Made by a program: the position numbers and the translations under genes. DNA of 64,000 nucleotides from contig NW_025813482.1 of NCBI RefSeq assembly GCF_021976095.1, positions 7,124,993 to 7,188,992 of the forward strand, read 5' to 3'. Source of the DNA: Xenia sp. Carnegie-2017 (taxonomy: Eukaryota; Cnidaria; Anthozoa; Malacalcyonacea; Xeniidae). Under the pieces are notes generated by a model. The model did no database searches, was not told the DNA's origin, and was given only the letters and a program-made list of their open reading frames with translations. This document shows, one piece after another, positions 50,901 through 63,002 of the stretch; positions within the stretch are counted from its first letter, which is position 1, and every line of letters begins with the position of its first letter.

Positions 50901-53900
50901 TGTTTTTACTTCACCAATCTCTTTATTGACAACTGGATTTTCCAAATATTTTCTCGAATCGTAACTTTGTTCCATTGTTTTGCGAGATGGTTTTGTTTTG
51001 TCATCGGACAACGTTCTCTGCTGAAAATAAGCTGTCTTGCTGTCTGCTGAAATGTTCAATTTGTCTATTTTCCATGTCTGGGGGCGTAGATTATTTGGCA
51101 AACTATCTTCCTTGATTTTTTCTGTTTCTTGACTTTCAAAGGATCTTTCCACACCAGGTTTTCTTTCTGGAACATCAAACATGTAGTAATTATAGTTTAA
51201 TGCAAGAAAAAAAGGGAAATTACAATAAGAAGCACAAACTTGGAGTCCGCATAACGCCAAAATTAAATTACATACAAAATAACATGAGCTCGCGTATAAA
51301 TCACAAAAAACTCATATTACCATCTTCATTTAATTTCTCTTTTTTTCCAAATTCTTCAATACTGTTCGCTGTTCCACGAGAAATACCAAACTTATCGTTA
51401 GCCGCTCCAATATCAATTGCTCGATCTTTGGATGTATTCTGTTCTCCAATCTTGTGCAGATCGTTGAAACTCTCCATTATTTCTTTTGCACTGCGTATAA
51501 TCGTGACTTCAACATTGCCCCACATTTTCTCAAGCATTGCTGAACGAAGTGTTTTCATTGCGGAAGAGTTTGACATGCCAGTAAGTTTGACACCGTTGAT
51601 ACTTATTAATTGATCGTCAGGTCGCAGTCGTCCATCCTGTGTGTGGAAGAAAGAAATGTTAAGTGATATTGGTATGTCGAACACGACTTCTCATAAAGTG
51701 CTACAAAACAAAGTTTCGGACAACAAATGGAAACACCGAGTGACATATGAAATTCTATGTTGCCAGCAAAAAGTCGCCAGCATGTTTAGTGAAATGCTTT
51801 CTTCAAACTTCAGTATTTGTATTTTGTCTTAATTTAACTGTAAACATTTAAAAGAACACCTCTAAATCACTCAGGCATGTATGATGAAAAAATATACCTT
51901 ATAAGCTGCACCTCCATGCACAACTGTCTTCACAAATATACCGAGGTCTTCGGAGTTGTCATTTTGCTCAGAAACATTAGATTTTCCCTTCACAGTAATG
52001 CCTAATCCAGCAGAGTCAGAACTAGGAAGGGCTATTTGGTAAGTCAAGATCTTATTCCCACGACTGTCAGAAGGGGCTCGCTCAAGATCATTAATCTAAT
52101 AAAGTAAGGGAAACACAGCGACATCATTTAATAAAATGGTAACATAGTTGATAAATAGTAAACATTGTTCAAAAACGGACAGGAACAAACATTCTCAGCT
52201 AAAGTTATTACATTTACGCATTCATTCGTCACATAAAGCAACCTCATTCATCCCTAACATTTAACACTCATTCATTCGTCATCTATAGCATCAATCCCTA
52301 ACTATAAATATCCTCATTAGTTTGTCACAATAGTATCCTCATTCATCCCTAACATTTAACACTCATTCATTCGTCATTTATAGCATCAATCCCTAACTAT
52401 AAATATCCTCATTAGTTTGTCACAATAGTATCCTCATTCATCCCTTACGTTTAAATTCCTAATTCAAACGTCACCTATAGCAATCTTATTCAGTCATTCA
52501 TCCCTTACAATTACATTAAGTATTCTCGTTCACCCCTTACATTAAACATCCTCATTCATTTATTTCTTACATATATTATCTTCATTCATTACATACACAT
52601 AAAATCCTTATTCATTCTTAAATAAAGGTTGCATTCTCCTTCATTATTTGCATCAAACATTCCCAATCATGCACACTTACCATTAGTTTGGAGTTGGAGC
52701 CAACCGAAGAAGCATCAACGACTTGTCTTTTAATGAGAAGTTTCACCTTCCCTTTCGTACGTCGGAGAATGTTAACCGCTTCTTGCTGAGACCTTCCACT
52801 CATTTCTATCCCATCAACCTATGTAATACAGACAACAAACTCAGATAAAAATAGTCCAGACACGAGAATTATGGCAAGCAGTCACAAAGGTTAATGTAGA
52901 TAATGACGAGGGTAATGAACTAATTGTAAACAGTCATGACGGTTATTTTAAAAAGTAATGAGGTTTAGTTACACAGTAGTCAAGATGGTGATGATATGGG
53001 TATGGTGTAATGATCAGGAGGTTTTGTGATGGTGCATAGTCAGGAGGGTTTATGATGGTGCATTGTCAGGAGGGTTTGTGATGGTGCATAGTCAGGAGGT
53101 TTTGTGATGGTGCATAGTCAGGAGGGTTTGTGATGGTGCATAGTCAGGAGGTTTTGTGATGGTGCATAGTCAGGAGGGTTTGTGATGGTGCATAGTCAGG
53201 AGGGTTTGTGATGGTGCATAGTCAGGAGGGTTTGTGATGGTGCATAGTCAGGAGGGTTTGTGATGGTGCATAGTCAGGAGGGTTTGTGATGGAGCATAGT
53301 CAGGAGGGTTTGTGATGGTGCATAGTCAGGAGGGTTTGTGATGGTGCATAGTCAGGAGGGTTTGTGATGGAGCATTGTCAGGAGAGTTTGGAGAGAAAAC
53401 AACAACTAAAGCAAGTTCTAAAATGTAATGTTTTACCTCAAAGTAACTTAATACCTGCAATATTTGATCACCAGCTTGCAGCTGACCGTCTCTCACAGCA
53501 GAACCATGAGACAAAATGTTCTTCACAAAAATGGGACGTGCGCCAATCGCTGGATTATCACGTGTTGTGACACTAAATCCTAAGCCATCACTACCTGTTG
53601 AAGGCCAAAAATATACCTAAATTACCATCGTAAACAGGGGTGGGTTAGGGATGCAATACACAACACGATTAACAACACAAGACCCATCTAACGTAAAGAC
53701 AGATCACGTTTTATATAGAGGTGAAATCATTGGATAAATTACTCAGTTTCGTCGACAAAAAAAGCATATGGATGGCCGAGGTGAAAAAACATAGTGGGAA
53801 ACATATAGTTTAAAGGTATTTTTGTGGTAAATGGCATGCTACAATAAATTATACCAATCAGAGGAGGGAAAGCATAAATGTAAACAGGATATAAACCCAG

Positions 53901-56900
53901 TAGGAAATAGCACGATAAGCACGTCATCCTAGGAGACAGTTTACATCAGGTGACAATCCTTGTTTGCCTTATAGACAAACAACTTGTCAATAATTTGTGT
54001 TTTTTAAATACAGTCAGTAAAGAGAAATCTCTTTGATGTACGAATTCTTTTTTAAGTACTTAAAATAAATATTCTTGACCATTTGCATGAATAACAAAGT
54101 TTCTTAGTTAAATAAGGTTTTATGATTCGTCTTTATTGAAAATGATCCTTCGAAATAATAGTTATGAGCAATAAAGATCTTATCGTTCCCTCGCAGTGTC
54201 TTACAAACAAGTATTGACGGTCAGGTCAGATATTCTTTCCCGCTAATCACATAATTTCCCACCATTTTGGCTAAACATTGGGAAATTTCCTCATTTAATA
54301 ACATCCTATTATGGTAAAAATGCAAATGACAATACTTATATACCATCAGTTGAAGAAAGAATCCTTTATGCAAGAGAGTACAGTTCACACGAGATTCATC
54401 GAAGAATATATATTGCATTTCGATAAGATAAACCGACAACAATAAGTTAAATGTAGATATAATCTTCGCACTTTGCTGGACAATTTAAAGTGCGAAGATC
54501 GTATCTACATTTAATTTCAAACACCGCACTGCATATAACATTCTAACAATAAGTTACTCGTTACATGAGTAAAATTGAAAAAGAATACCAAAAATTTACC
54601 ATTTTACCTTTTTGTAATTCAATAGCAAATATTTTTTCTGTAACTCTGGGAATTGAGACATCTACTTTATCTTGAGCAACTAGAGATTTTTTGAAAACAG
54701 TTGATGATGCCGGACTAGGTCGAAGAGGCAGCGATTTTTCGTTCATCGGAACTAAATGAAGTCATTGAAAATGATAATAAATTAGCCTGTACAAAAGAAT
54801 CATCAATAATCATGTACATAACAGCTTTGCTAACAACATAAGACAAACCGTCGTCATCCATAGCTTTATCGATGTTCTTTTCATCATGGATCCCATTTAC
54901 TCGATCAGTGAAATTATCACGAAGGGAAATTTGTGATCTTGAAATTTGTAGTTCGATAGCGTCACATTGTAGAGCTTTATGAAAAGTTTCTTCGGCCCTG
55001 ACAGGAAGAATATCAAACATTTTGTCATGAAACACAAAACCTTCGACGTTTATGTACAAATATTTAAGACATTGACTCCGCGTATATAGCACTATTGAAC
55101 AGAATACTCTTGATAAACCAATTATATACGTACAGAGTCGTAAAATGACAAAGGACATTTATTGGTACGATGCCAAGCCAATGACATCAAAGAACTCGTA
55201 CCGTTACGTGTGGTATCAAGCAAATTCGATCACATAAATAAAATGGATTATACAGGTCGTAAGGTGAACATATTGTACTGTGACTTATAGCACGCCAATG
55301 TATTTTCTTTCAAATGTTAACCTATTGCAAATTTCTTTGACTTAAAATGATTTGACAAAAAAAATTACGATTCTATTCTATGGACAGCTAGATTCATCAA
55401 CCGTGAAAGTTTATCGGAGTGATATAATAGTTTAGCAAAAACAAGCTAAATCACGGAAAAAAGGCAACTATGTGATATAATGAAATGTTTATATAAGGAA
55501 TTTTTAGCCTGCTATTAACATCAGACAAAAGATGATTTACTGTTTATGAAAGCAAAAATTCATTGCATTCCTAAGAAGTCTTGCATCAAAGTGCCCATAA
55601 CCCCCCAAATTGCTTTTTATACAAAATGAAATCTTGCCATTGTTTCTAGTATTTTCGCTAATAATGGGTAGTTTAAGTTAATCTAGCAATTTCTAGTACA
55701 ATCGTTTCATGAAATGGGTAGTTTAAGTTAATCTAGCAATTTCTAGTACAATCGTTTCATGATGAAGAACACGTCCGAATGATCATTTGGTGAAAATGAA
55801 TAATACTGAATAATTTGGTCAAATCGTTCAATTGGATGCGATAAAACTTAATGGGAGCATTCGTTTTTTTAAGGAAGTAAATAATTTTCCGGCCCCCTGC
55901 ATGAATCACAATCACTGAACACAATGACTTGAAACATAATGTTTTCTCTATCCAACAAAATAGTTCATAGAGAAGACGTTTTGTGACGTGAAGTGCCCAT
56001 CATTACCCCACCCCAGTTTTTTTTGAATGAAAAAAGAACATGATAAAAGGCTTCAGCTATCCATCATTATGCGACACATCTATCGCAATAAAATAAAATA
56101 CATTTTTTAAAATCCATTATCAACAGACATTTCCGCATACCGAAAACAATGTTTGACGCCACCTCAATACCTGAGTTGATCAATGGTTACATAAAGCAGG
56201 ACGCCGTATTATTCACAAATACAAGATATCTAATACTAGAGAACTATTTTTCAGAACAATAAAATATTTCAACAAACTAATGAAAAAGATATCATGACAA
56301 GAAAATAAAAACACGGATAGACAGATTAAATGCATGAATTAAACTGCGCACGGTGTACTTCATGTAAAAAATGATCATTCGGACGTGTTCTTCATCATGA
56401 AACGATTGTACTAGAAATTGCTAGATTAACTTAAACTACCCATTTCCTAACAGCTACGTTTGACATCAGAATGAATTTTTTAAGAACATTTTGAAAGGTG
56501 ACCTAGTTGTTAGGGTAATTTATTGTGTACTAATATCTCCAAAGATCATATCACCAAAGATCATGCCATCGACGTTCATATCATACGTAAGTGTAAACTT
56601 GATTAAATTAAATACTTTAAATCTTCAAAAAAATTTTTCACGGCGCATTGATACAACACTTAAACAATACATAGGAAAAGAACAATTAACAATTAGGATT
56701 ATGAAATACATTCAAAAACCTACGCAACCGTTAAATAAGCAACAAACAGAATCATGAACACTAAACGCTTGTCTATAAATTTCATTCTTAAATCGCAGCG
56801 TTTGAAACTGCAACGTGTTTATAATAGCATTAAATATTTTCCACTATGGAATAAAATCTCTTGATAACGTCGATAAAAATTATATATTTTAACAATTACG

Positions 56901-59900
56901 TTGTGATGTATACTCATAAAAAGTTAGATAAAAGAAAAATGAAGTGTCTTCAATGGATAAGAACATCATAGAAACAATATTTCATATTTTCATATCCGTT
57001 CCAAGCACACAATCGGTGAAGAATAGAATAGATGGAATTATTAAATGTGTACGTTATTTGTTCAATTATGCATACATATCAATTTATGACAGGAGAAAAA
57101 ACCTCCTAGTGATAGACTTTATTGTTATGCGAATAGAAAACGTTTAAGTATTTGCGTGTGGTAAAGATCAGAGCTGTCATTAAATTTTTATATGGATGGT
57201 TTAGTTTCTAAAGTAACCGATCACCTAATAAATACGTTATATCGAAAATTCTGACAGGAAGTCACTTCTGTGCATTTCTGCGCACGTGCAGCACCAGAGA
57301 GTCAAAAATTTCGCTCAAAAGCCCAAAGAAATGTTTTTGCTTTTGCTTAACAACTGATGTTCCGGTTAATCATTACCTATTAAAGTAAATGGTTTGAACC
57401 AGCGAGTATCGTTACATGTTTGTAAATGTAGATCGTCAAATGACTCTGAAGATGACTACCGCTAAGGTTGTCGAAACGTCAGTCAAAAACAACAAAAACA
57501 GTCCTTCTCAGGACTATACTAACCTGGACGATCTACATTCATAAACATTACCTATTAAATGATTAATATGACAGAGCAGTCTTAAGTTCGATGGATAGAC
57601 CAATGTTTGAGCATTTTGAGAACAAAATGAAAAATCCGAAATATTAATTATGCGGAAAAAAAGAAAACGAAGAAAGCATCACACTCAAATAAACCAACAA
57701 AGAAAATTGAATAATGTATTGTAGGTTTAACAAAGAAGAGAGACTATATCTTGCTGTTTCACACATAAAAAAAATCAAACCAAAGTTACAAACCTTTCAT
57801 TGGTGATATTAGTGAGATCTTGATTGTTAATAGCCACAATACGATCACCAACCTAACAAACCATAATCACATCGATAACCAAGTTACAGTGAAAATTTCA
57901 TAACACACAATCACAATATCTTATGGAGCGCCACTTTTGGTCATCTCCCCAATACTAGTGTGTTTGGAAATGTTCGCAAGGTTTGTAAACAGTTTTAAAT
58001 TCCAGCTAGTTCTGCGTTTTGTTATTTGTCAGATATTTAACGCTGCTAAACATTTTGAACGCAATGCATTTAACTAATTGGTAACCACATGAAAATATAC
58101 AACGATTAACGTATACAAATATATAAAAACATCCGTATTTGTAGATACAAAATATCATTATACATCTACATAGTGGTTACATATGTTGAGACTTATGTTA
58201 TATTACCTGTATACGACCATCACGAGCAGCACATCCTTTAGGATCAATATGAAACACACTAAGACCAAGTTCACTGATGAACAAAACATAAGAAAATGTC
58301 ATGAATATTTATCAAAAACAACTACGTATAATCCCATAATGTCTACACAGTTTCTCTTCAAATTAGGTGATTTCATTATGGACATGCAAGTATCTACTAA
58401 CTTCATCCACTGTACTAATACTGTCCCTTTAAGATGAACTATCAACAAACAACTATCAACTAACTGTCACTATTAACAAACTTCATCCACTGTACTAATA
58501 CTGTCCCTTTAAGATGAACTATCAACAAACAACTATCAACTAACTGTCACTATTAACAAACTTCATCCACTGTACTAATACTGTCCCTTTAAGATGAACT
58601 ATCAACAAACAACTATCAACTAACTGTCACTATTAACAAACTTCATCCACTGTACTAATACTGTCCTTTAGCATGAACTATCAACAAACAACTACATATC
58701 AACTGATAACACGCAAGCCGATTATACTGTTGTGTGCAAGCCTTACCAATTCCGTGGTAGCCTGTTTCAGGGCAGTCGAGGATGTAAAACGTATAATGCG
58801 ATGAATTAACATATGAATAGTGAGTGAATGCTGCATGTAAAATGATTGAGTAATATGAAAAAAGCCATGTAACATGAATGGCGATGGTTTGTGTATATGA
58901 CAATGAATGACGGTAGTTGACAGTAGATGACAATGGATAACGGTTGAAAGTAAGGGACAGTGAATTACGGTAGTGGACATTAGGGCACAACCCATATCAG
59001 AATTATTTTTTCCGATGTGACTAAAGAAGTTTAGCATTATTAATTACGATCATACAAGATTCGAAATAACGATTTACATGTTTCGTGATCACGAATCAAG
59101 TTCAAGTTGTTTTGGAATGACGTCCAAAAAGTAAAAGTAAATTTTGAATAGTATTTTTAATAAATTTTACGAATCCTGACTTTCTACTCTTTAAGATGTG
59201 TTAATATTAGTATAACTTTTTTATAGCCAACATACGTATTACTATATGAAAATCAATTTCATTTATTGGTATAAATATCTTAGATCTGCACAATTCTCTG
59301 AAATAGTGCCTGTTTCAAACATTTTCAAACTACTTGCATGTAATAATGTTTTTGAATAAGGATTGTTGGACATAGTATTTCATTCCAAAGTTCACAGATC
59401 TAAGCACTTGTTAAAAATGTCAATTTTCTGGGTCACAATATGACGCAGAACATTTGCCTTCTCTGAGAAAGATAGTGAAAAACCTCAACAACAAATGTTT
59501 TCACATAAATTTACACTAACATACAATAAAGGTCTTAATTATTGTTTACTCTATTATAATCTTTCACATTAAATCTGCACACAGTAAAGATATGTTGTAA
59601 TGCAAAAGACAAGTTCATACGTACCATGCATCTGCAGTTTTCCATCCTTCAACACTAACACCAAGGTTTTCTCCCATAGTTGGCTTGAGAATAACATTTA
59701 AGAATTCAGAATCTCTAAAATAATCAGAAAAATGTGCAATGATTATTAGGTCGAGGCAGATTTTTTACAAAGACCAAAAGAGCATAAATTATTCTAAAAG
59801 TACTAAAATAGTGTCCACTTACTGTCCTTCAAATGAAATAGTTGATGATTGTCTTTGAATTGTCGAAGTTGTGATAGGAATGCTAAATTTATCAACAGGA

Positions 59901-62820
59901 GATGGCGGAGCACCAGCAGGTTCATGTCTTTTGAACTGAGCAAAAAAATATATAAAAGATTATATGTGACATAAAAATAGACATAATGTGATATTTTTAA
60001 ATATCCAATAGTAAATCATGATTAAAACTAAAAATCACCTCAACATATGATTCTTGCATATCAATCCATTTATCCAAGTGATCACTTTTCAAAGATTTTC
60101 TAGCTGTCCCTCGTTGGAATTGTGATAGATTACTATCATCACGATATTCTTCATAAATGTTTTGGTAGCCATTGAAATCTGATCTGCCATCCAAATGTAG
60201 AAATTCATTATCACTACAATATTAATGATTCATGTATGTTTTACTTACAGATACAAACAATGCCAAATAAAACAACTTTATATACAAAATATTGTACATA
60301 CTTTGGCTGTGAAGATGATTGGAACTTATAGCTTTCAACAATGTTTGGAGGTTGGTCACTTGTTGAATAACTTTGGAAGTGGTTAGGATCCATATATTTT
60401 TGATTGTTGCCTTGGAATATATCAGGACTGCTTGTACCCACTGAGGATGCACTGGTACCATCACCACCATTGTGTCCCAGTCGGGTGATAGGATTTTCTT
60501 CAAAACTTGCTATGACCTAAATCAAAAAATACAAGAACATAAATCTCTTTAATTAATACCAAACTATATTGGTATTTTGATTGTGTATGTATCATCCTGT
60601 TCTAAGCAATTGAAGCAATATTAAATTATAAGAAATACATATAGTATCTGTTAAAAATATCTGTTTAAATATTCAATGCCAACCAGTGCTAAAAACAAGT
60701 AAGAAACAAATAATTTTATACATGTAGAACAATAAATTTGTCAATTAAATGGGTTAAGAAGGGTTAATTGCTTTTCAAAAGTGTTGTTGGAAATGTTGTT
60801 CACAATTTGATTTAGTTAAATTCAAATTCCATAATCAGGTTTTGGATAAGGATTATATTTAAGTCATTCAACTGAAAAATATCCAAAACTTATAAAGATG
60901 ATTGAGAAATTTGTAGTGAATTATGCTCAACATGAGCATGCATAAACACAATTTTCTCAGTGATATGATGGAATTCACATTAAAATTAATGGTACAGCCA
61001 ATTTTATGAGACGCAGTATCGTCGTTAATAACACTTACCAGACAAAATAAAGCACTAATGTCAAGAAAGTACAGATTGAATTGATGGATGATCAAAAATA
61101 TTATGAGTAAAAACCGCGCGTTTGCACATCAGTCAAAATGGCGGCTAGTCTTAAATATAAACGCGAAGATAAATGAATAAAAAGACAAACAAACGTCCAC
61201 ATAAATGATAATTTGACCAAAAATATCAACAAAGTCGGCTTGTAATAATGAATATATTTCTTACCTTACGTGTCGTGCTCATTTATCAAAAGAACGAAAT
61301 TGCCAAAGGCAATCAAGTTTGAATAAATATATTCGCTATTATCCAAGCCGAACGAAGGAGCAAATGCACTCAATTTTTTGGAGCAGCGAAAACTTTTAAA
61401 ATATTTGTCTCAAATTACGCATCGTCGAAAGCGTTCGGTTTATTTTAAAACGCACTTAAGATACATATACATTTAACAAGACTTTAGAGAAATATAGACA
61501 ACAAAACAGCATCGTTCATAACTACATACAGCTTATTGCAATGAAATATGACACTTTCTATCATTTGATGGAAAATCGCAAGCAATGATAGTTGAAACCT
61601 GAGATGCGCAATATTTCAGCAACTCAGTGGGATATCGAAATAGAGCAAAAAGTGTGTAAAAATGTCAATTTTAAATTAAGCCAACAATATTTACAGAATC
61701 AATTCAAAAGTATAGGTAAGATTTCGCCCTGCTCATGATTAATGATATATCATTTAGGTTTAATCAAATGAATTTCGACGATTAAAACAAGCAAAATGAC
61801 AAAACAATTTTAAAGATAATTGAAAGCACGAACCGTTTCGGTGGTAACAAAATAATACTTTTTAAACGGTTGATTACCACAAGCTTGTTTGCACTTAAAA
61901 TATGAAGGAACGCTTTCGAAAGAAAGGCGAAATACATTTATTCCATAACATGCATAAAATAATAAATTTGTGCAAACATTAATTGAAAAATACCTTATCT
62001 TTATCGTCCAGAACTTCGCCAACAGTGTCATCCTCGTCTAAAATCGCTCCCTCGTCGCATGTTCGTAAGCAATACACACGCACGTAGTCATCTGCTTGCT
62101 ACAAAGGCACAAGACATTGATCATTTTCATATCAAGTGTATTTTGTGATGGGTAGATTGGATTTAAATGTTTATGTGATTATGTATTGCCACAAAGTGAA
62201 TATGTCAATCGTTTGTCGGTCTGGGCAAAGGAAGGGCAAATCGATATCGTCGGAAGCGAAAATACAGCATACTTTTCAAACATAAATGGAAATGAAAGCC
62301 TTGTTTTTAGCTAATAGAGAACTTATTTGATGGAAATTGGAAAATATTTCGCACAGAAAGCTATATCTACATCAGTTAAATTAAATGTTTAAACAAAGCT
62401 TTCATAAAATGATAAAATTCTAATTTTAACATCACTGTAATTTACAAAATTCGCCAAAATATCTCACAAAGACTTATGATCTAGAATTGTGCATATCATA
62501 AATCCAGAAAGGCCTACTATGTTGAGCAAGCTCAATTATAAATATACGTGTCTAGAATAAAGTTACGAAATACTGTTGACATTTAATGATTCAAAACCCG
62601 TATTATGTTGAACGTTGTAGTCAAAAGTTGAAAAGGCATTGAAACAATCGAATTTATATAAATTATTAAGGCAGATAAAAGTAATAAGTAAACAAGTACT
62701 CACTTTAAGCGTGACTTTCCTGTATCGAACAATTGCTTGCTGTACAAGTTCACGTACAGGTAATTTCCTATCGCAAGGAACGATGATTTTAGTGTCTCTA
62801 AAACACACTGTAATTTTCAT
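44983..62820 (-). CDS. PARD3: partitioning defective 3 (Par-3) homologue
   Basis: Nineteen exons: 62704-62820, 61994-62098, 60302-60516, 60039-60213, 59823-59935, 59625-59714, 58207-58273, 57795-57853, 54849-54997, 54608-54751, 53455-53594, 52681-52818, 51898-52095, 51321-51636, 49883-51166, 49422-49514, 49014-49167, 47663-47827, 44983-45280. They sum to exactly 1340 codons (1339 residues; human 1356). Domains: CR1 oligomerisation domain 1-83 (MKITVCFRDTKIIVPC, QQAIVRYRK), PDZ1 ~245-335, PDZ2 ~396-490 (SDGLGFSVTTRD), PDZ3 ~516-625 (SAGLGITVKGKS), proline-rich GTPPPPPPRTQRP, and the aPKC-binding CR3 near 1070-1103 (GLGRQSMSEKRFK) with the phosphorylatable serine. Par-3 scaffolds Par-6/aPKC/Cdc42 at apical junctions. 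The start is taken at the family MK.TVCF; an in-frame ATG lies four codons upstream. The 1284-bp exon codes mostly for a disordered linker. Confidence 0.97.
46848..46893. promoter_or_regulatory. two CRE palindromes (TGACGTCA)
   Basis: TGACGTCA at 46848-46855 and 46886-46893, 38 bp apart, in the last-but-one Par-3 intron. This is the full ATF/CREB consensus. Single copies also occur at 5736-5743 and 25034-25041. Function is unproven. Confidence 0.35.
47948..48890. repeat. ~38-bp minisatellite, about 25 copies
   Basis: About 940 bp of units containing ATACATTGAGGGTTTATTAT and ATATATCTGGGGG, with lengths from about 31 to 39 bp. It fills most of the intron between the Par-3 exons at 47663-47827 and 49014-49167. 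Short forward frames inside it are repeat artefacts. Confidence 0.97.
52240..52460. repeat. 95-bp tandem repeat, 2+ copies
   Basis: ATTCATCCCTAACATTTAAC starts at 52246 and 52341 (period 95) and the sequence then degenerates into CATTCAT-rich variants. It lies in the Par-3 intron between the exons at 51898-52095 and 52681-52818. Confidence 0.85.
53005..53390. repeat. 26-bp minisatellite, ~14 copies
   Basis: Tandem CATAGTCAGGAGGGTTTGTG units followed by ATGGTG, nearly identical, in the Par-3 intron between the exons at 52681-52818 and 53455-53594. Confidence 0.95.
54450..54540. repeat. snap-back repeat, related to 27636-27697
   Basis: AATGTAGATATAATCTTCGC at 54450 and its near reverse complement ending at 54511 flank GCTGGACAATTT. 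The right arm continues into AATTTCAAACACCGCACTGC, the reverse complement of the repeat at 27636. It lies in a Par-3 intron. Confidence 0.75.
55664..56446. mobile_element. foldback/MITE element with perfect 76-bp inverted ends
   Basis: The 76 bases at 55711-55786 (starting GAAATGGGTAGTTTAAGTTA) are exactly reverse-complemented at 56371-56446, enclosing 584 bp without coding capacity. The outer ~47 bp of the left arm is also duplicated directly upstream (55664-55710). Perfect arms indicate recent origin or arm homogenisation. No clear target-site duplication. It lies in the Par-3 intron between the exons at 54849-54997 and 57795-57853. Confidence 0.85.
57385..57545 (+). mobile_element. short hammerhead-bearing retroelement with 14-bp target duplication
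   Basis: Bounded by direct repeats CATTACCTATTAAA (57371-57384 and 57546-57559). The first ~52 bp (57385-57436) are the reverse complement of the tail of the Penelope-like fragment (about 3753-3804). Then come a hammerhead-like motif (57441-57485), AGTCCTTCTCAGGACT (a hairpin) and CCTGGACGATCTACATT. The tail is thus present in both orientations around the motif, with AATGTAGATCGTC inverted at both sides. It looks like a short non-autonomous relative or 5'-inverted truncation of the element at 3111-3809. It lies in a Par-3 intron, antisense to the gene. Confidence 0.7.
57441..57485 (+). ncRNA. hammerhead-ribozyme-like motif (intact core)
   Basis: Stem I TGACT (57441-57445) pairs with AGTCA (57481-57485). 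The core CTGAAGA (57446-57452) fits CUGANGA. Helix II is GACTACC/GGTTGTC (57454-57460, 57466-57472) with a five-base loop and one U-U mismatch. GAAAC (57473-57477) is followed directly by GTC (57478-57480), with cleavage expected after C57480. The minimal stem III is typical of hammerheads described in Penelope-like elements. One extra U (57453) sits between the core and helix II, so activity is uncertain. Confidence 0.6.
58401..58715. repeat. 80-bp tandem repeat, ~4 copies
   Basis: CTTCATCCACTGTACTAATA starts at 58401, 58481, 58561 and 58641 (period 80), the last copy truncated and changed. It lies in the Par-3 intron between the exons at 58207-58273 and 59625-59714. Confidence 0.95.
61265..61282 (-). 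CDS. PARD3: candidate alternative first exon of Par-3 (MSTTRK)
   Basis: ATG plus five codons (MSTTRK) end in AAG|GTAAGA, a near-perfect donor, in phase 0. It would splice in frame to the exon starting at 60516 (VIASFEEN). The product would lack residues 1-74, most of the CR1 oligomerisation domain. A YY1-like AAAATGGCGGC at 61135-61145 suggests a nearby promoter. Inferred from sequence only; the full-length model does not use it. Confidence 0.4.
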
Positions 62821-62982
62821 ATCTTTGTGCATTCATATGCTATAGACATCGCCACCATAAAGGCGAAGCTCCCACGAGAAAATTTTGCTAAAAACCAAAC
62901 AGTAAATGTACTCCAGCATTTATATACAATCACGAGAATAAATATAGAAGCATTTTATCGTAAGATACAATGTCAATATGTT

Positions 62983-63002
62983 CACGTGACAGGTGAACCA
63001 AT
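62983..63002. promoter_or_regulatory. E-box and CCAAT box upstream of Par-3
   Basis: CACGTG (62983-62988) and CCAAT (62998-63002) lie 160-180 bp upstream of the Par-3 ATG. Both are common proximal promoter motifs; usage is inferred. Confidence 0.4.
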
